64,000 bases of DNA from Plasmopara viticola (taxonomy: Eukaryota; Oomycota; Peronosporomycetes; Peronosporales; Peronosporaceae), in assembly GCA_001695595.3 (NCBI GenBank), contig MBPM02000004.1, forward strand, positions 1,054,001-1,118,000, given 5' to 3'. Of this stretch, positions 1-12,673 are shown one piece after another (the stretch's first letter is position 1; each line of letters begins with the position of its first letter). Under the pieces are notes generated by a model. That model saw only the letters and a program-made list of their open reading frames with translations. It was not told the DNA's origin and did no database searches. The translations under genes were made by a program, and so were the position numbers.

Positions 1-110
1 GCGCACCGAATTTTTAACCGGACCTTTGGGAAGAGGATCACAATTGGCTTGGAAGGCCATCTCATAAAGATGTTGAGGATGGAGGGTTGGCTTTGATTAA
101 AGAGCCGCGA
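1..110 (-). promoter_or_regulatory. 5' flank of an off-window paralogue (L0)
   Basis: The first ~110 bases match the sequence beginning at 16891, which lies about 160 bp upstream of the start codon of intact gene L2. By alignment, the start codon of another minus-strand family member should lie roughly 160 bp to the left of the window. Only this upstream flank is visible, so whether the off-window gene is intact is unknown. Confidence 0.6.
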
Positions 111-3100
111 AGCGAATATCTCACTTTTGATTTGTGACCTCAAGACACTTACTTTGATCAAATCACGAAGTCACCAATCTAGATAGTGTCATCGCTTGCT
201 CAAAGTACACATTCCTGCAACAAGAAAATTGCAGTACCAACACAAACTTGGCAGAATGCAATCTAATGTTACGGATATACGAAACACCATTAAGGAGGCT
301 CTAGCAGAGTCAGCGAGTGTGGTTAAAATTTCTTTAATAAAAGATCACGAAGTGGCGATTTTTTTAATTCTAAATCAAAGAGTTGTTATAATCTATTGCG
401 AAAGTTTCCCTGTGTAAGTTTTTTATGGTATGTATTTGTCTGTACCAAATTGAATTGAATTGTGCGAAATACTTTACGCGCCATGAAACCATTCTTGACT
501 AAAAAAAGGTGTGGCAGTGGTTTTTGAAAGTCAAAGAACTCAAAATCAATGTATGTAGAGTTTTTGTCCACAACTCAATTTTTAATCATTGCTGCTTTGC
601 ACAAGCAGACAGATGCAATACATCTAGTTGGCTATGTGGCTGCTAAAGGCACTGAAACAAGAAGTAAATTTAGAATCAGTGGCTGACCTCATTCTTGTAC
701 CAAGTATTTCACATTTGAAAAATGATGCCACAGCCAATTATTATCTTATGACTGTATTATCATCTAACTGTATACGAAACGCATATACAGCTGAGATAGA
801 TCCAGCGCGAATCAGAAAAAGTTGGCAGTCCAAAGGTGACAGAAGAAGCGCCGAGTGCTCGGGGGAGTGAAGTCTTTGAGGCACTTGATCGTCTGCAATT
901 TAGTTATGACGATACTGCTGCGAAGAAAATAAGCAGGTGATTGGGAAAAAAATAGTCGGTGTAGAACACTAATGCACGTATGTGCTCGACAAAAGCTAAC
1001 GGACAGAAATAAATTATTGGAAACTGTATTGATGAAGTCGGTGGTCGGGCAACAATAGTAATGAAAGCTCTAATTGAACGTCTAGCCAGCATGGACTTTT
1101 TCTTGAAGAGCATTCCGCAGTCTTCAAATTATAGACAAAACGCCTTCACAAGCCAGGATCGACTCCTGACACAATCCAAAATTGCCGTCACTTAATGCTT
1201 GCAAGTGGGATGTGCACTCCCACACTCGCCTTATGATGCTACATATATAAAATACGGCGAACAATGTATCCAGTGACAACTTTACGTATATGTAGCGCAC
1301 AAAGCCAATTGCGGTTGCCTGTGAGTTGTGCGCTGCCGTGCTGGGGAATAACGAGCGACAGCGTATAAGTGATCCTTTGATTTGTCTTCTTTTCAGCTTC
1401 GCAACGAGTAGTTGTGCAGGTAAATGGTAGTGTGTGTTAACTCCATACTAATAATAGATACAACCTTTTTTTCGACCCAAGTTCCAGCAAAAAATTGTTT
1501 CATTACCCCATCTACTGTGACGACTTTGTTTTCGTACTTCAAGCTATAGCTTTTTCATGATTAGATTAGAGTTTCCGAAATGTCACGAAGAGACAGTATC
1601 GCGTAGACTTGTACGTAAACTCGGTCAGAAGGAACAGCTAGATTATACGCAGAAGGGCTTAGAATTAGTATTAAGAGGATGTACGACTAATTTGGACCAG
1701 AATGCTTGAAGATATTCAAGCCAGAGTTTTGGCTTTCGTAAATTTTTCTGAAACAATTTAGCGTACGAGATGGCACAAAAGTGATAAAAATTTTACATGT
1801 GTACTACAGAATTATTTTAATGTGGTGTTATGCTATTTGAACTTTATGTGTCCATACCACCCACCGCGAGCGTTCGCTGCGTGACATGTTTGAAGGTCAT
1901 TCAATTAGCAATTCCTAGTTAATTGTGCCTGGTGATCGAAGTTTTTTATGACGTAGAAGTTGGCGTAAAATTATCAAAGCAGACGGCATTCAGTCGACAG
2001 CACCCCTCGACGGTGTCAGTAACAATCACTTTTACAAACGATCAGGTGGCAAGCATCTTGCATATTTGCTTTTGATCTGATGTTTTTACGGCCTTAGACA
2101 AAAGCCTTACCTTGAATCACGGCACATAATTCTACCTCCGGCGCACGGCAAACGCTGCACTTGCGTTATCTTGGAAACATTAGCCAGCTCAGATCTAATA
2201 TTACCTACTTAGTGTGTTCGCGCGTTTTGCCTCATGGCCGTAGAACACAGGCGAGCATTGTGCCCACTCATACACAGCTCGTTTTTTGTTAAATTACGTT
2301 AACTGACTCCGTTTGCGCTCTTCAAAATGCAGATGATATGACTAAGTAATACAGTCTTGCTTTTTACCACCATAAGAGCAAAGTCGTGTCCAGATAATTA
2401 ATATGGCACCAAGTGAGTCTCGCAGCATCTAATAAATAGAAGGCAGTTGAGATATGATGGAAGTGCGTGTAACCCATATCTGTCGTAGCTGCTAGATCGA
2501 GCGGCACTAGAAGAACATAGCAGTAGGTATCTCGATATCATATGTAATATATTGCCATCACTACAGATAGCCAAGCTTCCCGACCTAAAAATAAGGCTGC
2601 TTAAAACTACACAGATAAATCAAGTGCTTAAAATAATTGTAAATAAAATTTGAAACCGAAAAATGAACAATTGAGTCGTGAAACTGCAATCTATTGCTCA
2701 CGTCGATTCCTATAAGACCGGGTATGGCGATAATTTGTCTTTCTGCACGCCTTCTTAAAGCAAGGTGCTGTGTGGCCCCATCAAACCTGGTAGCACTTGA
2801 AACAATCCAACGTCTTCGCAGGTGGATTGACTATCTGAGTCTCACAAAGGTTTTGAGATGGAGCTTACCATCTGTCGGACGACCATTTATGGCTTTCAAA
2901 AGCCTTAAAGTAGGCCGCACTCGAAGCCATCAGAGCTTGGGAAAAACCTAATCAAGTGTGGTGCATCCTGCTGCCAAGCAGCTGGAACACGTAATGGTGG
3001 TTTTAAGCATTACAGGCTCGAGTAGCCCCAGCGGGAGCGCCTAATGTGGGATGTCAGCCAAAGGTTTGCACTTTTAAAGGGAGATATGTTAAAATCTGCT

Positions 3101-6100
3101 TTTCTGGATAGAGGTCGTAGAAAAGGCCATTTAAGCAGCTTTAAACACGATTGTAGAAGGTACGCGTGGCATCGCACTTCCACATTTGAAAGGGCTACCT
3201 GTGAAGCAGCTCCAGTAGAGTGATTTAACAAACATTAAAAATTCGCGGAATGCAGCTTTACATCCGTCGGACTTTAAGCTCAGCCGGCGCTTACGTTTTC
3301 CAATCTGCGAGATTAGAGGGTGCGAACTATATATATGTATATATATTCATTAGTTAAGTAAAAGTGACAACCTCCATAGTCACTCTTTTAACGAACTAAA
3401 GTATGCGTACATCCACAGATACGTTTATTTGTCTGAATTGTCTTGGATACGCACTTTTACGTGGTGTTTATAGATGCACTTAATCGGATCCAATTCCTTA
3501 GCTCCCGAGCAAAGCAATCTAAGCTACTTTGATTGCGGTAGAGTGGGAGAAATGATCACTCCCTGCCCCGGAGATGGAAGCAAAGGGGAATTTCGTTTTT
3601 AAATGGTCGCTGGCAGAAATCAAGCTTTTAGAGCCCAGTAAATGCTGGTTACCAGTAGAGAAGGGCACTCTTCTGGTAGAGACCCAATCAGTGTGTGATT
3701 GATACACACAATGGTAGCTCAGCCTCTAGGAGCCTGACGACTCACGAAGGAGGAGATGCCATCTACTGACCGCTGGCTATATAAGCAATTGCACGCGGTT
3801 GAAGAAAACTATTTCGAGTCCGGGTAGATTCTAGCTCGTCGCGAAGCTTCGCACGCCGATAGACGATTAGTCTGGCCTATAGAGCGGTTTAAGACACTCT
3901 AAGATTGAAGTTTATATTTTTTTAGCATTTTGACAGCACCGAGTCAAATCTTGCTCTTGGCATGATTAATTATGACTTATTCCTTATGATGCCGCAATTA
4001 GAAAAGCGCAAACCCCAGATAAATCGGCAAAGCAAAGTCATAGATGCCAGCTGCTCATCCCCCACAATAGAGTCATGCTCTTAACTTTGTTGTGCGTACG
4101 GCCCCTTTAAATGTAAGCCTGGTTAAATTTGCACCCGTAATGATTTTGGTGTCCTCGAAGGCATACGTGACTACGACTTTGAGCCCTTTGACGAATAGAA
4201 AAGTTCCGCGAGCAGCATTGACTGACGGTACACTAAAGATAGCGCTTTAATAACGAATAACATAAATCCACAAGTGAGTCACCACCTTTGAGTAACAAAA
4301 CTTCACAAGCAGTCCGAATGACACGGTGTAATACCTAGTTTTACCAAGTTCGCGACTCTTGTAGGTCTGTAGAACATACTGGGTAGCATTTAATTACAGA
4401 CAGGAAACAAAACACCGTCAAAAGTTGCTAACATTACTCCGCTAGATGAAATGGGATGTTGTACGAAAGTTATTTACGGATGTCACGAACAACCCCGTAG
4501 TTGACAAATCAGCTTTATACATTTGTATAATCGGCGGTTCAACTGGTTGCTGAGCCACAACAAGCACACTTCAGCTCGAGGCACTTCCAGAGGTGTCGAA
4601 GCCAATAAGTCCTAACAAACTAGAGCTACTGAGCTATTGACTGACTTGGAAATCGTAATATTTATATGGTAGTGTCCATGAAGATGGAAAGCTCTCGTGG
4701 GGACTAAGATGTCTTAATTTAACCTAAATGGTAGCTTGCGTTGAGTCTTTTTTCAAAAACTGCGATTCCAAAGATCAGGTGATTTTTTTAAGTAATGCTA
4801 AAATATAGTTTTTAGAGACCTACGCTAAGGATTGAGGAACCAGCCACGAGATTGATCTCATGCTGGACTCGAAGCACCCCATTGCATTACAATGACTTTT
4901 GCTACGTGAATAGTGTGAGCTCATATATTACTCCTTTGCCACAAGACAAAGAGCACCATGTTACCGGGTAACAAAAAAAAGAGGCTGCCTTAATTGCACA
5001 AAAACGCGGTTCACATTTCCTCTGGATTAATTTAATCCATCCTTGAGCAGCTGGTATGAAGGAATGTCGCGCGATCAATGGCTGACGATAACTTAAGAAT
5101 TGCGAAAAGAAGCCGCACATGTTGGAAATTGCTGAAAAAACTTCGCAACGTCGTCCACTTAAACACTAGAGACATCGTGGTTGAAAGTCTAGTTTGCTGC
5201 CAGTCTTAAAGTTAAGTAGCTATCAGATTCTTCCCTAAGCGACTTAATCGAGGCTATAGGTCAGAGTTCAGAAACAACTTTTTTGTATGTACTTCTATTT
5301 GTTGTACGATTCCAAGGCACTTATTTGCTGAAAGATGTCGGAAAAATACCATTGAGGAGGCTTTGACAGAGTACAGGTTTTAGTCGATTGTGTTTAAAGA
5401 TCCTTCGTGTGCGTTCACAAAGGGGTGACCTTTAAAATAAATTATTTTGCCTCGGCTCCTCTGCAGCAAAAGAAACTGATCAATCCAAGAATGACGTTTT
5501 TATCGGCTTGCAGACCCTATTGAACTTGCTTTAAGCGGGTATAATGTGCCCTCAGTGCCAAAATCATCGTCATCAGAAGGATCGCGAGCAACAGTATCGT
5601 CAATGTATGCGCGCGTCAGTAGAGGTCACAACACAGGTCAGTGTGCGTCGCTGGGGCGCTTGATAGCCCAAGTAACACAATTAACCTTCCCAAATAATAC
5701 TTTGAGGGCCTACTAAATGCCGTGGAGGTTACATTCACGTCCCCTAGTTTAGATTTGGTAAGATTCATTTGTCAAATCCCGTGCACTATTGAGAGGGCAC
5801 CTGAAGGGGTCACATTATTTCTCGGAATCGTAGCCTATATTGGCACCACTAAGGTGATAGCTGATCGCTTGCAGTGGGTAGTATCCACCGTGTATTTGTA
5901 GAAATCGGCTAGCATCACAATGAAGGGCGGTCATTTGCATCACCTTGAATTGCTATAAACTGCACTATTAAATTTGCTTTATTTCCTGCCCCTGTTTTCA
6001 TCTGAATGATTTTATACTTTGGTGTAATGGTCCTGTTATAAATTTGGTCCGCCGTCAACGTGCATCCTCTTTATAAAGAATTAAACTTTTTTATTTCCGT

Positions 6101-7029
6101 TTGATTGGGGGTGTTTTGGTCGACACATTAACGCTTCTCTGCGACTTTGAATGAGCAATTGCGAGTAGTACTTATCACAATAATTTGAACATCTGATGAA
6201 AGCTTATATCTGAACGCGTAAAGGAGAGTTTATAAGAAGTCGGGGTTATACCATCTACTTACAATTATAGACGTTGTGCAGCTGAACCAGGACGAAACAA
6301 GAACGACATATTCGTCATTCCCAAGCATGGCAGCACGCGTCGCACAAGCAGCTGCAAAGTGGCTTTAAACGCTTAAGCTGTCAATGGATACGCCAAATGC
6401 GGCAACATAAGCCGAGTGTGGGAAATGCACAATCCACTTGCAAGCATAAAGACGACAGATTTGGGATTTTGTTGGCAACATAATATTGTCGTGCACAGAC
6501 TTTGTGTCTTAAATTGTAGACTGCGTATACTTACGAGGAAAGGTTTAAGCTTGCTAGATGTTGCAGGTATAAGCCGCAAGCGCTAACATTTTTATTGTTG
6601 CCCAACCACCGGTTTCACCAATATTACATTCTCCCAATAAATTCTTCTGCCACTATTGTATGCTCGCTTTTCTGCTAGTTCTCGTAGCAGCAGTTTAGTC
6701 ATAATCAGTCTGCAGACTAATGATGCGGTTTGTTTAGCGCCCCAATCATTCCACTCTCCTCAAAGCGCCAAGCGCTGTTTTTTTGTCGACTAAGTGCTGC
6801 CTGATTCGCGCTATATCATTCATAGTATCCTACGCTGAGACTACTTCTCAAAATTAATATTTACATCTCTAGAACTGAATACTTTAAGATGATAAGTAAA
6901 GTTGTTATTTCTCTAACTACATTTCGAGGTCACAAATCAAAATTGAGATACAGACATTGAAAGTACTATCTCTAAATCTAGATTCACTCGTTTAAGGCTA
7001 GATTGCAAATGGGACTGTTCACCTTGTAT
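1..7029. repeat. Intergenic spacer copy A of the tandem cluster
   Basis: This whole stretch is a close copy of 16891-23936, in the same order and orientation, with small indels (for example about 75-80 bp around 5730-5805 are absent from the second copy near 22645). I find no credible gene in it: the open frames are short, not preserved between the copies, and broken by indels. Its right end (about 5830-6990) is the conserved 3' flank of the family genes and recurs at 13540-15017. A block at about 2690-5480 recurs in inverted orientation near 47730-50700 and 59220-61560. It is best read as a segmentally duplicated spacer built from old, unidentified repeat or gene debris. Confidence 0.75.
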
Positions 7030-8848
7030 ATCAATGCTATTCTTGCGCTTCCGGCTTTGAGGCAACGCGTGTTCCAAACTTTCTCAATTTCTTTCCGCAA
7101 TTCTTCCAGTATCTGGAGCCACGAAGTTGACAGTATCTCACTCTTCGCTATCACGCAACGTATACATCACAATGGAGGTGGCTCCATCAAGACTGTTCTT
7201 TTCCACACGGTTATAATACGGCACCAAATCTGTAAACCACACCGTGAGGAAATGAGCGGCCACACTGTGGTACTTTCTGGTATGCAGCTTGGATTGTGAA
7301 AGTCGTATCGGAAATGAAGAAGCAGAAAGGTACTGCAACATATTGTCAGCAAGGTTTCTAATGTCCAAGCGCTGTCTATCTGACAAGGCTTCGGAGTGTT
7401 TAGCAGTATGGTCTGATAATTTAGCCAGACTTTTAGCTTCATCGAACGAAAATGCTGGCTTCAGCAAATCATGCACTATAGCGCCATTAAATGGCCTCGT
7501 ACTCATGTATATGTAATTGCCGGCATGAAGGTGGGGAAAATTATCCCGCGCAATCTTCCTGCCTCAAAGCTGCGAGCTACTAAACACAATTTCAGGAAAT
7601 CTCTGCCATTCTGTCCGCAAATACGATGCAAGGTCCCCATTCTTGTATCCCACATCTCCCGACAAATGTTCAAGCGGATTAGACTCAAACATTGCTTTGA
7701 TACGTGGCATTGACATTGCTGACACTTGCAATCGAATAATACTGCCACCATCAAAGTCCGGAGCACCCGAGTTCGCGTACATTTTAACGTAATTGAGCCA
7801 CGCAGTAAACACAATCATATCGTCAAGATCAACCCGACCATGCTCATCATTAAGATGCAAGACATTGAAAATGGTGATCATTGATACCTCCTATTGAAGC
7901 CATACATTGAGTATGCGATCCTAAGTAATTGAATACGTTACCATATACGTCAGCATATCCGTAGCAACGCTCTCCATTAACGGCTCGTGTCGATAAGCTT
8001 CAAACAGTGTCACTGCTTGTAACTACGGATCATGTAGTGACTTATCGTGAAGCGAAAGTGGCAAATTTAAACTTCGTGTCTTCATGTGTTCGACCAAAAG
8101 TCTCGAAAGCTCCTTGTCGTCATGTGCTGCGTACTTCGAAATTGGGTCGTCCATACGTCTGTACTCTATAATATAGCGAAACCATAAAAGCAGCTTGGGG
8201 TCGTGACTCATTGTGACTATGTCCATGTTTTGATCAAAGACACTTTGTACGAGAAAACAGTCTTTGGGTTCACATGTTGTGCCAGCAACCAGTCGTCTGT
8301 TTTCTTTATCATTGAAGCCCAATGCTCATGTTCCATTACTTAAGCAATATTTTCCGTGCTTGCCTGCGTTCCCAACTCGAGCTTGCTCTTTAGATCGCTC
8401 GATAATTTGGCAATCGTCTCGCCGTTTTCTATATTGGGATTAATCATGTGAACAGCCCCAGAACTTATTATTCTCGCTTTACCGTATTTGCCATTAGAAG
8501 AGAACTTGTTGTAATCATGCACCCCATCGATGGGATGATAATGGTCGTAGCTGCAGCTTTAAAGTGCCCATCTTCTCATCACGAGTTGTGTGCGAGGTGG
8601 CGCCATCGCCACCGTATTACCGTAGCGCTGCCATTATATAGGATAATGATGGCATTTTCGGAAAAGGTTGGGGTGACGTCCTCCTTCCAAGCGCGGGGGC
8701 TTAATGCTCGCGCGCTTCGGGCAGGTGCTCTCGGGCATCTGCAGGTCTCTAACGAGTCTCACATCCGACGCGACGGTCTCCAGCACCAGGCCAAACCCCC
8801 TTCCACGCCCTTAACCGCGCCAACCGCATCCGGATTGGCTCCTTTAAT

Positions 8849-8990
8849 GTGAATTCTCTAGGTTCGAAGCGCAAGAAGCACGTAACACTCCCCGAAGATC
8901 TCCGGCGCTACCGCGTCGATATCCTTGGCCTCCGAAAAACCAAGATCTACGATAGAGGTGAGCACCGCATTGATGACTTCCTTCTAACCC
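8849..8990 (+). pseudogene. LINE endonuclease N-terminal remnant
   Basis: The translation contains VNSLGSKRKK followed by RRYRVDILGLRKTKIYDRG. This fits the beginning of the apurinic-type endonuclease domain of LINEs, where an N-S-L segment is followed by a hydrophobic D-(I/L)-(L/V)-x-L-x-E/K-T-K stretch. Only about 45 residues remain before an A-rich run at about 8991-9008, where the frame changes and the sequence jumps to the far 3' part of the element. The usual catalytic glutamate position reads as R (LRKTK rather than L-x-E-T), so even this remnant looks decayed. The family call rests on motif shape only. Confidence 0.65.
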
Positions 8991-9000
8991 TGAAAAAACA

Positions 9001-9792
9001 AAAAAAAACGAAGCCAAGACCGAAGTCACCAAAATCCGCCGCCACTGCAACCCGTCGGGCGCCACTCGACACGCCCGATCCCGAGAAGAAACCTGGCACC
9101 ACACTAAGAAGCTCGGAACACTCCTCGGCGATATTAAAGATCTATCCCGACGCAAGTCCCTGGCCACCCTCGCGCTCCACCGCCTCTGGTCCGTCTGGCT
9201 CCGCCCCACGTTCATCTCACCCAAGACACGCATTCGATTGTACAACACCTACGTTCTACCGATTCTGCTGTACAACTGGGCTCTTACCAAGTCAGAGCTC
9301 CACGGCCTCGAGAGTTTCCATCGCCGCCAGCTTCGCTACGCTCTTGGCTATCGCTACCCCCGACCCATTTCGAATGCAAGACTCTACGACCTCTGTGATG
9401 AGCGGCCGCTGAGACTACGACTGACACAAGCTCGCTGGCGCCTGTTTGGCCATGTACTTCGCCGCTATCCCGACATTCCAGCTGACCTCCAGATGCGTGC
9501 CTACTTCTTCTCCACCGCAGCAAAATGGCGCGGACGTCCCCGCACCACGCTCCCCTCAACACTCGACCACAATCTTGTTTCCCGTGGCTCCGGCTTTCGA
9601 CTCCGGACAGCACAAGACCTCGAAGTGGTACGTACCCTTGCACAAGATCGAAAGAAATGGAAGACCCATTTGACCTCGGTGCTGGATGCACTGCCCGCCG
9701 AACGAGACTCGACGTATGCGGACACCACTCTATGCCGTGGACTAGCCAGACTGAGCCTAGCACGTGCATACCTTGGCAACGCGATAACGTAA
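9001..9792 (+). pseudogene. LINE polyprotein C-terminal fragment (post-reverse-transcriptase region)
   Basis: An open stretch of about 263 residues ends at a stop just before the element's tail. It contains RLYNTYVLPILLYNWAL, typical of the thumb/connection region after the reverse transcriptase of LINEs, then a helical segment with FHRRQLRYALG and RLTQARWRLFGHVLRR, the usual 'R-W-x-x-x-G-H-V-x-R' signature near the LINE C-terminus. The last ~50 residues are the part retained in the short 325-bp derivatives. There is no YxDD catalytic motif because the RT core has been deleted. No methionine start belongs to this fragment; it was originally internal to a long ORF. Confidence 0.8.
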
Positions 9793-9843
9793 TACATTAC
9801 ATTACATAATGATGGCAGTTCGTGCGAAGTTGAGTAGGCGTAC

Positions 9844-10240
9844 CTTAGTCTCGAGTCGTTGCAATCCGAATCAAGAATGACAACTTCAAATGAAACTCAC
9901 AGCTGGTAAAAATCTTCTTCCAAAAAGATCGTACCATGCTTGCAGATGGTCCGAGATAGAAAACTCCACGTACAGAGCCCAAGCACAAATAAAATATTAC
10001 CACACCTTTTGGAAGAGGATCACAATTGGCTTTTTAGACCATCTGATACAGATGCTGGCTGACTTTAATGAAAGTGCTGCATAGCGATCCTTTCTTTTCT
10101 CTTGTATGTATTTCCTTTTAGTTGGTGACCTCCATACATTTACTTAGATTAAATTACGAGGTCACTGATCTAAATCGTGTCATCACAGCTGTCAAGCTCG
10201 TGTACGCAAACATCTTATCAGCTTTACCAGTCACACACAC
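9844..10240. repeat. 5' flank of pseudogene L1
   Basis: This flank is similar to the flanks upstream of L2 (16734-17100) and to the window's left edge. Shared stretches include GAGGATCACAATTGGCTT at about 10014 and the 'GGTGACCTC...ACGAGGTCAC' segment near 10122-10172. It holds no coding sequence I can support. Confidence 0.6.
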
Positions 10241-12661
10241 CAATATATTCCCAACTTAATAGCTTCGCCCCTTCTGTCGACAAGCGATACCCTAACTGGC
10301 TTTTGCCAGCAGCTATGGAAGCTTTTGGGCAAGACGAAGATTTGCTTAGGCGACCTCGTCTGTAACAGACAGAGTTTTGCGTCCTATTTTACCGCAAATG
10401 AATAAGCAGATGTTGCTTTGCTCCGCAACACAAAAGTCGGATGGGTTTTGATCCGAGTCCGGGGGGTCTACAAACTTCCAAATTCTGGGTCCTAAAGGAA
10501 GGAGAGTAACCTATCCAAGGACCTGAAAGGCAGTTTAAACAGTCCGTTTCATCGTCGCGGCTTGCACTCCAACGAGTTAAGTGCGCGGCGAAATTTTTTG
10601 AAGGCGGACTACACAGTCACCTTGACTAGCCCAGTAAGTGGCTCTTCAATGATAAAGGCCATCAACTCCCTGAACTTGATAATATCGGATCACATCTCGT
10701 CTGCGAGCAAAACTGAATAAGCGCTGGCTCAGCTCAAACTTCACCGGAAAGAACGCTGCTTTTAAGTGTGATTCTGCAAAAATATATATCATCAATCTTT
10801 GAGATATAAATCCGATACACCAAAAATGTACCTCCACAATCCGATGTAACTTTGATAAAGCTGAAGCTTCACATCCAAGGCTGCCCCCGCGAGCAATCTT
10901 AAGCGCGTACACTCGCGCACACACAAGTTGTTGCTACATCTGATAAGTCTTACAGACGGAAACTCACTTCTTGACTGCCAAAGGGGCGCCTCGAGTTTCT
11001 TGCAAGCGACGCAGAAACTCCACCTCTGAGAAGTCTTAGAAGCCGCTTCGCCGACTCTATAATAATCACTGGACGAGTCTTTTATTTGCGACAGAAGGAA
11101 TTAGCGCTTTGAAATGGCTTTTAAGCCGAAACGCCGGAGTGTAGTAGCTGCGAGCCCAGTGTTCACGGCTCCATGCGGCTAGCGTAGCATTTTGTCAAAC
11201 GAGGTCACATGAATAGACCGTGTTTGCGACGGTACTGGGGATTTCCAAGGGTACCCCAGACCCTGTAAATTCAATTTGCACGATGCCGAGTGGTTATATA
11301 GCTCTTTTAAAAATATATTTTGGTGGATGCCACGCAAGAAGCCTTTAGTAAAGCACGAAGCAGAAAAGCGTGCTGATCATTGGCATAATCTGCTTCAGCC
11401 AGATGATAGCTACTACCGGGAAGGACCCCCTCCTCGTTGAACCCGTTCTTAAAAGAATAAGTAAATCGGGCACTTGAGTCTGCAATTGACGGTGGGCGAG
11501 TCGTACAGCCCATCGCCAAAGCTGTTGGCAATTTTGACAAGTTGAAATTCTCTGAGGATGTATGAACCTTAGGTTGACTCCTTAAGTATTTCTATCACTT
11601 CCTCGTAAATTTAGAGACATCGACTGCTTGCGCATCCTATGACAAGTTTTAACCCATAGAAATCGCTGTGAGCTTTTCTATTCCAACGGGGAAAGCCTTC
11701 CGGATCTTATCTTTGGCCGCAAGTCCGCCGTAGGGCCACCCCTTGAAAGTTTTTCTTTCAACTGACAAAACCGTATTTTTATTGGCTTGGCGTTAGATGT
11801 TGTCACCGATACAGGTAAAGCTCTAGGCGAGTATGCGCCAAAGCGGTCTTGGCGTCTTTTGCCTTCCTTCTCTTGAGAAGTGGAGATCACCGCCCTAGTG
11901 AATTCTACTAAGACGCGTTTCTTGTGGTCGCGGCAGCGGCTATCCATCCTCCTTGGTACAAAATACGAGCTGTGTTTGCTCTACAGCCATAAAACCAAAT
12001 ATATGTAAGTACAAGAACAGATGGCGAGCGGCTCTGAGCAACTTCATAAGATCTGAGCTGCCTGAAGTTTGGAGCGGTTGCATCATGCTATTAGGATAAT
12101 AAATAGATCGCGTATGTCGAATGAAAATATGCGCGGGCTATTCACAGTGTTTCCTACGCTTACAAAGCTTTCAACGACTAATATTTTGTTAGTACTAACA
12201 GCAACCAGTACGATCTATTCAGCTCACGATATGAGGGGTAAATGTACACGTTATTCTCGCATATATCATGTCACAAAGGATCAAATTGTAAGGATCGTTA
12301 GCAAATGAGAAAGATGCAGGTGCTTGCTTTCACAAAAGCGATCCCACTTGATTAGGTGAGAAAAACGTACCTACACTTTTCGAACCAAGTGGTGCTGTCG
12401 ACAAAATTTCCTTTCTCCGATGCTACAAAATGTCCCGATCATCCTCCAGGCAAAGGGCCGTCTAATGTGTTACGTTAGGTCGTTACAAAGTAATACAGGT
12501 GTCTGAAAACCTTTTTTGCTATTAACACACAGCCTTTACGTAAGCACAATGCAAACGGTTGCGGTTGTGAATCAACTCCTGTAGCATATCGGTGTGTATA
12601 TACTCTATTGTATGTACATACTCTATAGTACACATTTACGTGTATTAGTATTTGCCGTGGG
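10241..12661. other. No recognisable gene; decayed spacer sequence
   Basis: Short open frames on both strands show no recognisable family. The segment at about 10690-10760 is the reverse complement, with mismatches, of the block seen at about 3250-3320 and 20165-20240 (the 'AAGTTTGAGCTGAGCCAGCGCTTA' type sequence), so at least part of this interval is a diverged spacer copy in the opposite orientation. The remainder (about 10950-12660) is not matched elsewhere in the window as far as I can see. Confidence 0.4.
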
Positions 12662-12673
12662 TAATATCTAAGC

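Larger units (their letters stand above)
8658..9805 (+). mobile_element. Internally deleted non-LTR (LINE) retrotransposon
   Basis: About 1.15 kb flanked by a direct repeat: ATAATGATGGCA at 8643-8654 and 9806-9817, extendable to about 15 bp with one mismatch. It begins with CGGAAAAGGTTGG, the same 5' end as the short elements elsewhere in the window, and ends in a short (ATTAC)n tail rather than poly(A). Inside are the start of an endonuclease-like frame (8849-8990) and the C-terminal part of a LINE polyprotein (9001-9792). The reverse transcriptase core is missing, so it cannot move by itself. The insertion disrupts the signal-peptide region of pseudogene L1. It is clearly GC-richer than its surroundings, consistent with a later arrival. 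Confidence 0.88.
7030..9843 (-). pseudogene. L1: broken secreted WY-type effector-like gene, split by a LINE-derived insertion
   Basis: Homology to intact genes L2-L5 runs along the whole interval, interrupted by the element at 8658-9805. Recognisable pieces, from the N-terminus: 8522-8340, 8322-8023, 7881-7564 and 7506-7138, lying in different frames. Conserved landmarks survive, such as LLLWFRYIIEY (near 8180) and VDLDDMIVFTAWLNYVKMY (near 7800). Inactivating changes: the base triplet aligned with the start codon (9841-9843) is no longer ATG; the mobile element sits inside the signal-peptide region; there is an in-frame stop at about 8340-8342; there are at least three further frame changes; and the stop codon found in the paralogues is not conserved. 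A basic SRKRK remnant is still readable at the C-terminal end. This is a dead copy, though a truncated transcript cannot be excluded. Confidence 0.88.

Noticed and set aside
7003..7516. Overlapping short frames on both strands near 7.0-7.5 kb as separate genes
   Set aside because: They are fragments and antisense shadows of pseudogene L1.
9284..9769. Minus-strand 161-codon frame across the LINE
   Set aside because: It is antisense to the LINE polyprotein fragment and has no recognisable domain.
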